From Lachnospiraceae bacterium (GTDB lineage Bacteria; Bacillota; Clostridia; Lachnospirales; Lachnospiraceae): a DNA stretch of 64,000 nt. Shown in pieces: positions 34,460-43,512 of the stretch. The translations under genes and the position numbers were made by a program. A model generated the notes under the pieces. That model worked only from the letters and a program-made list of their open reading frames with translations, searched no databases and was not told where the DNA came from. The DNA is taken from contig JAGBLN010000016.1 of the NCBI GenBank assembly GCA_017635395.1, positions 1 to 64,000 of the forward strand, given 5' to 3'. Position 1 is the stretch's first letter. Each line of letters begins with the position of its first letter.

Positions 34460-35015
34460 ATATTTGCACATAAATGATGATGATCTCGAGAGTATGATAG
34501 AACTCTATAAAGAGTATCTTAATGACGGCGAGTTTGTAGAGCAGGAGCTGAGGAGAAAGTATGTCGAGTGTGATTACACCGGAGTGAAGGCTGTAGATGG
34601 AGATAAGATGGCTGGATTTGCTTCTATGGCGAAAGGGCTTGACTTTACATATCCCCATCCTGAACTTGAGGAAAGGTTGAGAGCCATAGTTGCGGATGAT
34701 ATAGCATACACGGGTGATGCAGTAGTTGTGCGTGAGGAATATAGAGGAAATGGCATTTCCCATAGGATGTTTGAGGAATGCTATAAGCTTATGTGCGAGA
34801 GAAAAGCAAAATATATTCTCACAGAACTTTGGATATATCCGGGTGGGGATATCCCGGCAGAAGATTCAGTCCTTAGTCTGGGCAGAGTGGTTTACCGCGA
34901 GTATATAGAGGACTTCTATAAGGATCTGGATAAATACGGAATGACATGTCCGATATGCGGTGATCACTGTAGCTGCAGTGCATGCATCGAATTGCATAGG
35001 ACTGAAGTGGAATAA
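34452..35015 (+). CDS. GNAT acetyltransferase with C-terminal Cys cluster
   Basis: 187 residues, overlapping the previous gene by eight bases. GNAT features: DAVVVREEYRGNGISHRMFE with the R-G-N-G acetyl-CoA loop, in an N-terminal domain of about 160 residues. It ends with CPICGDHCSCSAC, a six-cysteine cluster likely to bind metal, which is not usual in GNATs. Co-translation with the sensor-MFS fusion and position ahead of the phosphatase suggest a regulatory or maturation role, but the substrate is unknown. Confidence 0.72.
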   Translation: MIEYLHINDDDLESMIELYKEYLNDGEFVEQELRRKYVECDYTGVKAVDGDKMAGFASMAKGLDFTYPHPELEERLRAIVADDIAYTGDAVVVREEYRGNGISHRMFEECYKLMCERKAKYILTELWIYPGGDIPAEDSVLSLGRVVYREYIEDFYKDLDKYGMTCPICGDHCSCSACIELHRTEVE

Positions 35016-35042
35016 AAGATAAGGGGTTTGAGGAGGTAGAAT

Positions 35043-36668
35043 ATGGAAGATAAAAAGAGGTATGGCAGTTTAGGACACAGGCTTAATTTAACACTCGTCA
35101 TAATGATGCTTATCATGACTGGCATTACGCTGGTAGTGGCATATTTTGCCTTGCGGGACACTTATATCGATTTTTACAGCGAGTCTGCCCAGGAAGCGGT
35201 AAATACCATTGCGGACAGCATAGCGTGGGATGACGGCATAGACCATTTTGCGGAAACCGGAGAGAAAGACACATATGCTGAAGTGACATGTGATTATCTT
35301 GATATGTTTAAGACAAATTTCCCGAATATCTCATTCCTGTATATGTTTGTACCTTATGACGATCACTTTGTCTATGTTTACGATTCTGTCAGGGAAGGGG
35401 ATGATATGTCAGGAATCTCTTCATACGGTGACCGTTTTGATTACGGTGAGACGGAGTATGAGGGACTGGTGGTGGCGCTTAAGGAGAAGAGAGGCTCTGT
35501 AGGTGTTAATTACAACAACAATTCCACATACGGAAAATCCATAAGCGTGTGGGCACCCGTGTTTGACAATAACGGTGATATACGGCTTGTGGTAGAAGCT
35601 GACTATTATCTGGATGACATATATCATGATATAAATAGTTTTATGCTCCAGATTGCAGCGGTATTATTGTTATGTGCCGCAGTGATAATTCTTTTCATGC
35701 TCATTCATGTGAGAAAGGGCGTGATTGAACCGCTCAGTTCACTTTACAACACGGTTGAACAATATGACCATGGGGTAATAAAGATAGACGAGAAGGACTA
35801 TCCCTATAATGATGAGCTGAGGCAGTTAGCAGATTCCTTTGTCATGATGGCAGAGCGTATAGAAAATTATACAGAGGAAGTTAAGCGCGTTGTTGCTGAA
35901 AAAGAAAGGATCGGAGCTGAACTGTCTGTTGCTACGGGAATACAGGCTTCCATGCTTCCGAATAAATTCCCGGCATTTCCGGATCGTGATGAAATAGATA
36001 TATATGCCATCATGAAACCTGCTAAGGAAGTGGGCGGAGATTTTTATGATATGTTCTTCGTGGATGAATCCCATCTTGCTATAGTTGTTGCTGATGTATC
36101 GGGCAAGGGCGTTCCTGCAGCTTTGTTCATGGTTATAGGAAAGACTTTAATAAAGGACCACACAAATGTAGGAGACAATTTAGGTGAAGTCTTTTACGAA
36201 GTTAACAACATGCTGTGCGATAATAATTCAGAGCAGATGTTTATCACTGCTTATGAAGCTGTGATCGACTTAAAGACCGGAAGGGTGGACTATGTAAATG
36301 CCGGTCATGAGCATCCTTTCCTGTTGCAGAGGGTAGAGGATGGAGAGTATGCGTATGTGGAGCAGAAGACCAACCCGCAGTTCGTTCTTGCCGGAATGGA
36401 GGGGATACCGTATACTGCGGCCAGCTTTGAGATGAAGCCGGGTGACAGGCTTGTCCAGTATTCAGATGGTGTGCCTGAAGCAACGGATGCAAAGGAAGAA
36501 CTCTATGGTATGGCCAGACTTAACGAGTACCTTAATAAAAACAGGGATCTTGCTCCAAAGCCGTTGTTAGAAGGTCTTCTTGAAGATATAAATGCTTTTG
36601 TAGGTGAGGCACCGCAGTTTGATGATATTACAATGTTATGCCTTGATTTTAAAAAATATATGGAATGA
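35043..36668 (+). CDS. Cache-HAMP-SpoIIE serine phosphatase
   Basis: 541 residues, AGGAGG site. Membrane helix (about 15-37), outside Cache-like domain (38-195), second helix (197-220), HAMP-like linker (222-275), then a PP2C/SpoIIE domain with KPAKEVGGDFYD, VADVSGKGVPAALF, NAGHEHPFL and the final FDDITMLCL. The Asp residues that bind metal are present. Such phosphatases remove phosphate from STAS antagonists when they sense an outside signal. The natural substrate here is the STAS protein at 28,698 or a paralogue. Confidence 0.9.
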   Translation: MEDKKRYGSLGHRLNLTLVIMMLIMTGITLVVAYFALRDTYIDFYSESAQEAVNTIADSIAWDDGIDHFAETGEKDTYAEVTCDYLDMFKTNFPNISFLYMFVPYDDHFVYVYDSVREGDDMSGISSYGDRFDYGETEYEGLVVALKEKRGSVGVNYNNNSTYGKSISVWAPVFDNNGDIRLVVEADYYLDDIYHDINSFMLQIAAVLLLCAAVIILFMLIHVRKGVIEPLSSLYNTVEQYDHGVIKIDEKDYPYNDELRQLADSFVMMAERIENYTEEVKRVVAEKERIGAELSVATGIQASMLPNKFPAFPDRDEIDIYAIMKPAKEVGGDFYDMFFVDESHLAIVVADVSGKGVPAALFMVIGKTLIKDHTNVGDNLGEVFYEVNNMLCDNNSEQMFITAYEAVIDLKTGRVDYVNAGHEHPFLLQRVEDGEYAYVEQKTNPQFVLAGMEGIPYTAASFEMKPGDRLVQYSDGVPEATDAKEELYGMARLNEYLNKNRDLAPKPLLEGLLEDINAFVGEAPQFDDITMLCLDFKKYME

Positions 36669-36720
36669 GTCACATGATTTTTCTTTACCGTTATCATTAC
36701 GAGGGGTTAGGGGTTAGAGT

Positions 36721-37137
36721 ATGAAAGAATTTGATATCAATGTAGATGTAAAAACAGAAAGCATAGGGATACTCAATGAAGCCATAGAAAATATCATGCG
36801 TGATGAAGGGGCTTCAGAGGCAAAGATCATATCCATCGATGTAGCTATCGATGAGATCTTTTCAAATATCATTTTTTACTCCGGACTGAAGGAGGATGAT
36901 AAGGCGTTAATAAGAGTGACAGTTGAAGATGATGATGAAAAAAAGATAACGCTGGAGTTTATTGATACGGGAAAGCCCTTTAATCCGCTGGAGCGTCCTG
37001 AACCTGATGTGACAAAACCTGCAGAGGAGCGTGAGATAGGCGGCCTTGGAATTTTTATGGTAAAGAAAAGCATGGACCATGTAAGTTATAGGAATGAGGA
37101 TGGCAAAAACATATTTACGATAATGAAGAAAATATAA
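36721..37137 (+). CDS. RsbW-like anti-sigma factor / serine kinase
   Basis: 138 residues, a single GHKL ATPase domain: N-box DEIFSNII, G1 DTGKPFNPL and G2 GGLGIFMVKK. This matches RsbW/SpoIIAB-type kinases that phosphorylate STAS antagonists and hold a sigma factor or other partner. No sigma factor gene is in the window. A terminator follows at 37,173, closing the operon that starts at 31,436. Confidence 0.88.
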   Translation: MKEFDINVDVKTESIGILNEAIENIMRDEGASEAKIISIDVAIDEIFSNIIFYSGLKEDDKALIRVTVEDDDEKKITLEFIDTGKPFNPLERPEPDVTKPAEEREIGGLGIFMVKKSMDHVSYRNEDGKNIFTIMKKI

Positions 37138-37172
37138 GCGTCATTGTTTGTAACAGTTATATTTGGCTGAAG

Positions 37173-37206
37173 AAACAACGGCGGTTACAAAGTCGTTGTT
37201 TTTATT
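37173..37206 (+). terminator. Rho-independent terminator after the partner-switching operon
   Basis: An 8-bp stem (AAACAACG / CGTTGTTT) with a 13-base loop runs into TTTA. It separates the phosphatase/kinase operon from the photoproduct-lyase-like gene. Confidence 0.7.
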
Positions 37207-37223
37207 CGGAAGTGTAATGATAG

Positions 37224-38507
37224 ATGGTTGATTATTTTTCAAAAGAAATACACGCATCCGTTGCAATGGGAAAACGTATAAGGCAGCTCTTTTCATACGC
37301 AGATGCATCGGGAAGGAATATTCCGGATTACATGGAAAAACTGCGTAATGAGGGGAAACTTCCCTGCAGGGACAAAAGGGAAGGCAAGGCAGCTTTAGAC
37401 AGACTATGTGAACTGTTGCAGTATGATCCGGAGGATGTTAGGAAAGAACACTTGCCGAAAAATGAAGACGCTTTTGTCGGGATTGGTCAGAACTCCGGAA
37501 TGCAACTTTATATCGAAGAAGACATCAGGGACAATGCTGATGTTAAACGCATAACGGAAAGGCTTAATTTTCCGGAAACAATATACATCAGGCATTACAA
37601 GGATATCCTGGCGAGAGTCTCATCAGAAGGCAGCACAGAAAGCACCGGGAAGGGCATGGTACTTGCAAGGAAGACGGGACGTCTTTTGTACGAGGGCGCA
37701 CCCGTATGCCAGAATTTCGGAAACAGTCATTTTTATTACACCTCATGCGTGATGAACTGTCTGTATGATTGTGAATACTGTTACCTGAAGGGAATGTATC
37801 CGGCGGATGTTCCAGTGGTATTCATAAATCTTGATGATATCTTCAAAGAGGTTGAGTCGCTTTTGGAATCGTTTCCGGTGTATCTTTGTGTTTCCTATGA
37901 CACAGACCTGATGGCATTGGAGGACATTGCAGGATATGTCAGAAGATGGTGCGACTTCACAAAATCGCATGATGATCTTACTATTGAAATAAGAACCAAA
38001 TGTGCCAGGACGGACCTATGGAAAGATATTGAATGGTGTGACCGCGTGATATTTGCTTACACCCTGTCGCCGGATGATATCATAAAAAGGTATGAGAAGT
38101 GTACGCCTGATCTTGAACACCGTATTAGTGCTATAGTTTCAGGAATGGAATCTTATGCATCTGCTGTGAATGACGGATCAGAAGCTTATCCCTTCAGACT
38201 GTGCTTCGATCCTATGATATATGTGAAGGACTGGCGTGAAATGTATCATGATATGTGGGAGCGTGTCATGAATGAAATCGACCTTATGCATATAAGGGAC
38301 TACAGCGTGGGGAGCTTCAGGATTTCAGACAGTTATCTGAAAAACATGCGTGTAAGATTTTCTGGTTCCGCACTTGTTCAATATCCTTATGATGTGGTGG
38401 ACGGCTACTATCAGTATCCGGAGAAGATAGCAAATGAAATGGAATGCTATATGGAAAAACTGATTTCAGAGAGTGTTCCTGGAGCAAAAGTGTTCAGATG
38501 GAAATAA
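37224..38507 (+). CDS. Spore photoproduct lyase-like radical SAM enzyme
   Basis: 427 residues. Cys179, Cys183 and Cys186 form the Cx3Cx2C iron-sulfur motif (CLYDCEYCYLKG), and the surrounding NFGNSHFYYTSCVMNC and later YDTDLMALE and RIRTKCAR-like strands follow spore photoproduct lyase (SPL). SPL repairs 5-thyminyl-5,6-dihydrothymine in germinating spores. The N-terminal 130 residues differ from Bacillus SplB, so the substrate may differ. It heads an operon with an SDR gene (overlap 10 bases) and a metal ABC transporter. Confidence 0.75.
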   Translation: MVDYFSKEIHASVAMGKRIRQLFSYADASGRNIPDYMEKLRNEGKLPCRDKREGKAALDRLCELLQYDPEDVRKEHLPKNEDAFVGIGQNSGMQLYIEEDIRDNADVKRITERLNFPETIYIRHYKDILARVSSEGSTESTGKGMVLARKTGRLLYEGAPVCQNFGNSHFYYTSCVMNCLYDCEYCYLKGMYPADVPVVFINLDDIFKEVESLLESFPVYLCVSYDTDLMALEDIAGYVRRWCDFTKSHDDLTIEIRTKCARTDLWKDIEWCDRVIFAYTLSPDDIIKRYEKCTPDLEHRISAIVSGMESYASAVNDGSEAYPFRLCFDPMIYVKDWREMYHDMWERVMNEIDLMHIRDYSVGSFRISDSYLKNMRVRFSGSALVQYPYDVVDGYYQYPEKIANEMECYMEKLISESVPGAKVFRWK

Positions 38508-39241
38508 ACGAGCTGAAAACAACTGAAAGAAAATCGGTACTTATAACCGGTGCATCGTCAGGAATAGGACTTGCTATTGCAAGGGCGCTTGCTGATAACG
38601 GTTATGAAGTATACGGAATCGGAAGGAACTTTGATGAATCATCATCAACCCCCGAAAAATTTCACTGTGTTATATGTGATATAACAGACGCTGACGCTTT
38701 GGAAAAGAGTGTGAATGAAATTCGTAAGTCACATCCAATTGATGTGCTTATAAATAATGCAGGCTGTGCATATTATGGCTTTCACGAGGAACTGAATGCT
38801 TCCAAGATAAAGGAAATAGTTAGGACTGATTTAGAAGCACCGCTTATCCTTACCCAGATGCTGTTAAGGGATATGAAAAAGTACGGAGGAACAATAATAA
38901 ACATTTCTTCTGTGACGGCTATTTCTCATGCAAATCCCCACGGCGCAGCGTACGGTGCTGCAAAGGCGGGGCTATACAGTTTTTCGGGAAGTGTTTTTGA
39001 GGAAGCCAGGAAACATGGCGTAAGGGTGACTGCCATACTTCCTGATATGACAGATACTGACCTGTACAGGAATGCTGATTTTAAAGCAGATGATGAAGAA
39101 GGGGCGTCTCTTTCGCCAAAGGATGTTGCAGATGCGGTGCTATTTGTGCTTTCAAGGCCTGAAGGTGTGGTAGTAGAGGAGCTGGTTATAAGGCCACAGC
39201 TGCATAGAATAAAAAGGAAGACAAAAAATGACTTACATTGA
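38498..39241 (+). CDS. Short-chain dehydrogenase/reductase
   Basis: 247 residues from the ATG at 38,498, which overlaps the previous stop; the frame extends to an ATG at 38,444 but that would add 18 residues before the Rossmann fold. It has TGASSGIG for NAD(P) binding, NNAG, the catalytic Ser in NISSVTA and YGAAK (Tyr-x3-Lys). The C-terminus (VVVEELVIRPQ) fits the YdfG/classical SDR group. The substrate cannot be told; its coupling to the SPL-like gene is unusual. Confidence 0.85.
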   Translation: MEINELKTTERKSVLITGASSGIGLAIARALADNGYEVYGIGRNFDESSSTPEKFHCVICDITDADALEKSVNEIRKSHPIDVLINNAGCAYYGFHEELNASKIKEIVRTDLEAPLILTQMLLRDMKKYGGTIINISSVTAISHANPHGAAYGAAKAGLYSFSGSVFEEARKHGVRVTAILPDMTDTDLYRNADFKADDEEGASLSPKDVADAVLFVLSRPEGVVVEELVIRPQLHRIKRKTKNDLH

Positions 39242-39983
39242 ATGTAAAGACTTAACACTTGGATATGATGACGGCATAGTTGCAGAGCATATTGATTTCA
39301 CTGTTGAAAAAGGTGATTATCTCTGCATTGTGGGAGAGAATGGCGCAGGAAAGAGCACTCTTATGAAGACTATGCTGAGCCTTATAAAACCTGCCGGCGG
39401 CGAACTTAAATTCAGCGATGAACTTAAGAGGAATGAGGTGGGCTATCTTCCCCAGCAGACAATTGTGCAGAGGGATTTTCCTGCTAATGTGCGGGAGATA
39501 GTAATGTCCGGGAATCTTTCCAGGATGGGACTGAAACCTTTTTACGGAAAGAAGGAAAAGAAGCGTGCAGATGATGCAATGGAAAAGCTTGATATAATAG
39601 GTCTTGCAAAAAAGAGCTACAGGAATCTTTCCGGTGGGCAGCAGCAGAGGGTTTTGCTGGCAAGGGCATTTTGTGCGGCAGATAAATTGCTTATACTTGA
39701 CGAGCCAGTAAGCGGCTTGGATCCCAAGGCTGCAAAAGAATTCTATGAATCTGTAAGGAAGCTTCATGATGAAGGTGTGACCATAATCATGGTATCCCAC
39801 GATATGCATGCGGCATTAAGCGACTCTGACCATATACTCCAGATAGGAGAGCACAAACAGCTTTATTTCGGCAAGACAGAGGATTATGTGAGAAGCAAAG
39901 CATATTATAAACTGGGGCTTAACACTCATCCGAGAGATACCAGGAAGCATTACATGGCAGAATACCATAAGCCGGAGAACTGA
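39228..39983 (+). CDS. ZnuC-like metal ABC transporter ATPase
   Basis: 251 residues overlapping the SDR gene by 14 bases. Walker A GENGAGKS, signature LSGGQQQR, Walker B KLLILDEP and H-loop MVSHDMH are complete. YLPQQTIVQRDFPANVREIV is typical of zinc/manganese importers (ZnuC/MntB). It pairs with the permease eight bases downstream. No substrate-binding lipoprotein (ZnuA) is nearby, so that part must be encoded elsewhere. Confidence 0.85.
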   Translation: MTYIECKDLTLGYDDGIVAEHIDFTVEKGDYLCIVGENGAGKSTLMKTMLSLIKPAGGELKFSDELKRNEVGYLPQQTIVQRDFPANVREIVMSGNLSRMGLKPFYGKKEKKRADDAMEKLDIIGLAKKSYRNLSGGQQQRVLLARAFCAADKLLILDEPVSGLDPKAAKEFYESVRKLHDEGVTIIMVSHDMHAALSDSDHILQIGEHKQLYFGKTEDYVRSKAYYKLGLNTHPRDTRKHYMAEYHKPEN

Positions 39984-39991
39984 GGTTAAAA

Positions 39992-40840
39992 ATGGACGGA
40001 AATATCATACAGCAGTTTATATTTTATCTTTCATTCCCTTTTGTGTGGTTTGCATTGATAGTTGTTGCCCTTATTTCGTTGTGTGCGGCGCTGCTTGGAG
40101 TAACGCTTGTCTTAAAGCGCTATTCATTCATTGGTGACGGATTGTCACATGTTGCTTTCGGCGCGCTGGCTGTTGCTACTGCCCTGGGAGTTACCCAGAA
40201 TACCCTGGTGGTTTTGCCGGTGACTGTGCTTGTGGCCATGCTTCTGATAGGCATGGGACGGAATGCGAGAATAAAAGGTGATGCTGCCATTGCAATGCTT
40301 TCTACAGGAGCGCTTGCCATGGGCTATCTTATAATGAATGTATTCTCGGTATCGTCTAATGTATCCGGAGATGTCTGCACGACGCTGTTCGGTTCTACAT
40401 CCATTCTTACACTTAAACCTTCGGATGTATTTATCTGTCTTGGTTTTTCGATTGTGGTGATGATAGTATTTATCTTTTTCTATAACAGGATATTCGCTGT
40501 TACCTTTGATGAAAATTTCAGTGAGGCAACAGGCATGAAGACATTCTTCTACCGCGGCCTGCTTGCCGTTCTGACGGCAGTAGTCATAGTGCTTGGGATG
40601 AAGCTGGTGGGATCTCTGCTGATATCAGCCTTGGTTGTTTTCCCGGCCTTGTCGGCTATGAGGATATTCAAGAGTTTTAAAAGCGTAGTATTATTCTCGT
40701 CAATAATGGCAGTCATCTGTGCTGTCAGCGGAATCGGCATATCCGTTGTATGTTCATTTCCGCCAGGTGCAACTATAGTTATGATGGACATTATTCTTTA
40801 TATTGTATGTGAACTGGCAGGCAGGCTGCTAAAAAGATAG
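39992..40840 (+). CDS. ZnuB-like metal ABC transporter permease
   Basis: 282 residues, about eight membrane helices. The pattern RYSFIGDGLSHVAFGALAVA near the start, DVCTTLFGS, and GSLLISALVVFPALSAM is that of the ABC-3 family of zinc/manganese permeases. It should form the membrane channel for the ATPase encoded just before. It is the last gene of the operon beginning with the SPL-like enzyme; no terminator was seen in the 65-base gap that follows. Confidence 0.88.
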   Translation: MDGNIIQQFIFYLSFPFVWFALIVVALISLCAALLGVTLVLKRYSFIGDGLSHVAFGALAVATALGVTQNTLVVLPVTVLVAMLLIGMGRNARIKGDAAIAMLSTGALAMGYLIMNVFSVSSNVSGDVCTTLFGSTSILTLKPSDVFICLGFSIVVMIVFIFFYNRIFAVTFDENFSEATGMKTFFYRGLLAVLTAVVIVLGMKLVGSLLISALVVFPALSAMRIFKSFKSVVLFSSIMAVICAVSGIGISVVCSFPPGATIVMMDIILYIVCELAGRLLKR

Positions 40841-40905
40841 CAGCTGTTCGTAACATGTATGGCGCTGAAGACGCATAAAATTTAATCATATGGGGATTTT
40901 ATAGA

Positions 40906-43035
40906 ATGATAAGAATCGACGATTTTCCCACGCATGAACTAAATGGAATAAAATATCGCCATGGAAGGGTTCAGCCCTTCGGCGCTACAGTTGTTGGAAA
41001 TGACGGGATAAACTTTTCTGTTTTTTCCAAGGATGCGGTTTTCTGTGAACTGCTGCTTTTTCATCGAGGGGAGAAGGATCCTTTTGCAAGGATTCCCTTT
41101 CCGGATGATTTTAGGATAGGCAATGTGTTTTCTATGATAGTTTACGGGCTAGATATAGAAGATTTGGAGTATGGTTACTGTATGGACGGACCCTATGCCC
41201 CGGAAAACGGATACCGCTTTGATAAAGAAAAAATCCTGCTGGATCCTTATGCAAAACTGGTGAGCGGAAGGGAGGTATGGGGGAAAGAACCTGACCCGAA
41301 TGATCCGTTCCAGCATAGGGGCCGTGTGATCCTTGATGATTACGACTGGGAAGGTGATAAGCCGCTGGAAATTCCCATGAAGGATCTTGTCATCTACGAG
41401 GCACATGTACGTAGTTTTACTAGGGATGAGTCCAGCGGAGTACGCTATAAGGGAACTTTTGCGGGAATTATCGATAAGATTCCTTATCTCAAGGAACTTG
41501 GTATTAATTGCATAGAACTGCTCCCCATATTTGAGTTTGATGAGTTTGAAAACAGCAGGGTAGTGGAAGGGGAACGCCTCTATAACTACTGGGGCTATTC
41601 AACAGTGTGCTTCTTTGCGCCTAAGGCAGGATATGCGGCATCGGCACCTATGGGGATGGCTGCGGATGAACTTAAGAATCTGATAAAGCGCCTTCACAAA
41701 GCCGGCATAGAGGTCATACTTGATGTGGTATTTAACCACACTGCTGAGGGAAATGAGCAGGGACCGTATATATCATACAGGGGTATAGACAATAAAACTT
41801 ATTATCTGCTGACTCCTGACGGCTACTATTATAATTTCAGCGGATGCGGAAATACAATGAACTGCAATAATGCAATAGTACGGAACTGCATTCTTGATGC
41901 GCTAAGGTATTGGGTTTCGGATTATCATATCGACGGATTCCGTTTCGATCTTGCTGCTATTCTTTCCCGTGATGAGAACGGTGCGCCTATGACCAGTCCG
42001 CCCCTTCTGGAGACACTGGCCCATGATGCGGTCCTAGGGAAGAGTAAGCTTATTGCTGAAGCTTGGGATGCAGGCGGCCTGTATCAGGTGGGAAGTTTTC
42101 CTGCCTGGGGGAGATGGGCAGAGTGGAACGGCAAATACCGTGACTGCCTGAGAAAGTTTGTCAAGAGTTCTGCAGAATGCGGGCCGGAACTTGTGTTGAG
42201 GCTTAAAGGATCCCCTGATCTATACGGTAACAGGAGTGCTGAGGCATCCGTTAATTTTATCACTTGTCATGATGGCTTTACGCTGTATGACCTGGTTTCT
42301 TATAACGAGAAGCACAATATGGCTAACGGTGAAGAAAACCGGGACGGCAGCAATGACAATGACAGCTGGAACTGCGGTGTTGAGGGCGCGACTGATGATC
42401 CTGAAATAAACAGTCTCAGGAACAGGCAGATAAAGAATGCGGCAGCCTTGCTTCTTTTGAGCCGGGGCATTCCCATGATACTGTCCGGGGATGAGTTCGG
42501 AAATACCCAGTTTGGCAATAATAATGCATACTGCCAGGATAACAGGATATCATGGCTTGACTGGGGCAGTCTGGAAGAAAATAAAGATATATTTGACTTT
42601 TTTAAGACACTAATAGAATTCAGGTCAAAGCACCCTGTCCTGCGGCGCAGTGATTATTATACGGGACAGAATTCCTCGGGCTATCCGGAATTGTCATTTC
42701 ACGGAACCAGGCCCTGGGATTTTGATGAAAATGCTCCTTTTCTTTCATTTGGATTTATGTATGCGGAACCTGCTGCGGATTATGGAACCGATGAGGATGC
42801 ATTTATCTATTGCGCGGTAAATGCATACTGGGAAGATATGACATTCTCACTTCCGGACATTCCGGATGGTATGAAATGGGGGGTGGTTGCTTATTCCGGT
42901 GGCGGAAAGAAAGCTGGTAAGGACGTGGGAGCGGCTGAAGGAACTGTGAAACTTATGCCAAGAAGCCTGATGCTGCTCATCGGACATAGGCCAAAAACAG
43001 GAAAACGTAAAGGCGGTTCCACTGGAAACAAATAG
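40906..43035 (+). CDS. glgX: Glycogen debranching enzyme / isoamylase (GH13)
   Basis: 709 residues. An N-terminal CBM48-like domain (about 10-130) is followed by the GH13 barrel with region I DVVFNH (Asp273), region II GFRFDLA (nucleophile Asp348), region III IAEAWD (acid/base Glu385) and region IV FITCHDG (Asp456). This is the GlgX/TreX/isoamylase subfamily, which hydrolyses alpha-1,6 branches of glycogen or limit dextrins. Length and order are normal. It appears to be a single-gene unit; no other glycogen gene is in the window. Confidence 0.9.
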   Translation: MIRIDDFPTHELNGIKYRHGRVQPFGATVVGNDGINFSVFSKDAVFCELLLFHRGEKDPFARIPFPDDFRIGNVFSMIVYGLDIEDLEYGYCMDGPYAPENGYRFDKEKILLDPYAKLVSGREVWGKEPDPNDPFQHRGRVILDDYDWEGDKPLEIPMKDLVIYEAHVRSFTRDESSGVRYKGTFAGIIDKIPYLKELGINCIELLPIFEFDEFENSRVVEGERLYNYWGYSTVCFFAPKAGYAASAPMGMAADELKNLIKRLHKAGIEVILDVVFNHTAEGNEQGPYISYRGIDNKTYYLLTPDGYYYNFSGCGNTMNCNNAIVRNCILDALRYWVSDYHIDGFRFDLAAILSRDENGAPMTSPPLLETLAHDAVLGKSKLIAEAWDAGGLYQVGSFPAWGRWAEWNGKYRDCLRKFVKSSAECGPELVLRLKGSPDLYGNRSAEASVNFITCHDGFTLYDLVSYNEKHNMANGEENRDGSNDNDSWNCGVEGATDDPEINSLRNRQIKNAAALLLLSRGIPMILSGDEFGNTQFGNNNAYCQDNRISWLDWGSLEENKDIFDFFKTLIEFRSKHPVLRRSDYYTGQNSSGYPELSFHGTRPWDFDENAPFLSFGFMYAEPAADYGTDEDAFIYCAVNAYWEDMTFSLPDIPDGMKWGVVAYSGGGKKAGKDVGAAEGTVKLMPRSLMLLIGHRPKTGKRKGGSTGNK

Positions 43036-43210
43036 ATTGTTTATGATAGAATTAATAAAGTGTTAGCAATAAATTAAAATAAGATTTAATAATCATGGAT
43101 TAACATAAGTTTAAAAATGATAGCTGTAAATTCAGATTTAACCGGCTTTGGGTTTTTGTAGGGTTAAAATGAAATAATAAATTCAGATTTTAGGAGGTTA
43201 TGTAAACGTT

Positions 43211-43444
43211 ATGAATCCTATGGAAATGATGAAAATTGCACAGGCCTGGCAGACTTTCTCTGCAAACCACCCAAAATTTCTTCCTTTCGTTAATGCTGTA
43301 TCTCAGGGAGCTCTCGTTGAGGGGAGTGTTATTGAGATTGCTGTAACGACACCAGAAGGAAGAAAATTAGAGTCAAATCTAAAATTAACACAATCTGATC
43401 TGGAGTTTTTGGCATTGATGAAGTCGATGATGCCGAAGGGGTGA
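43211..43444 (+). CDS. Small conserved protein, function unknown
   Basis: 77 residues with an AGGAGG site after a 175-base AT-rich gap in which no clear promoter could be fixed. The sequence (MEMMKIAQAWQTFSANHPKFLPFVNAV, quoted by ends; GALVEGSVIEIAVTTPEGRKL) has one N-terminal helix, a beta hairpin and a helix ending in MMPKG. No domain was recognised. A terminator directly follows, so it is a separate transcript. It looks like a real gene by codon use and initiation signals. Confidence 0.7.
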   Translation: MNPMEMMKIAQAWQTFSANHPKFLPFVNAVSQGALVEGSVIEIAVTTPEGRKLESNLKLTQSDLEFLALMKSMMPKG

Positions 43445-43480
43445 AAAAAGGGCGGCTAACCATACGGAAAGCCGCCTTTT
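43445..43480. terminator. Bidirectional terminator between the small gene and thrS
   Basis: A 7-bp stem (GGCGGCT at 43,451 / AGCCGCC at 43,470) is flanked by six A residues on the left and TTTT on the right. It can therefore end both the plus-strand small gene and minus-strand thrS. Confidence 0.8.
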
Positions 43481-43512
43481 ATAATACTTATTGATACCGG
43501 GATTTCAGTTTT

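Noticed and set aside
38444..38497. Longer N-terminus for the SDR protein
   Set aside because: It would add 18 residues before the normal Rossmann start and lies wholly in the preceding gene.
43036..43210. Promoter or small RNA in the AT-rich gap before the small gene
   Set aside because: Several AT-rich hexamers occur but no pair with correct spacing stands out, so nothing is called.
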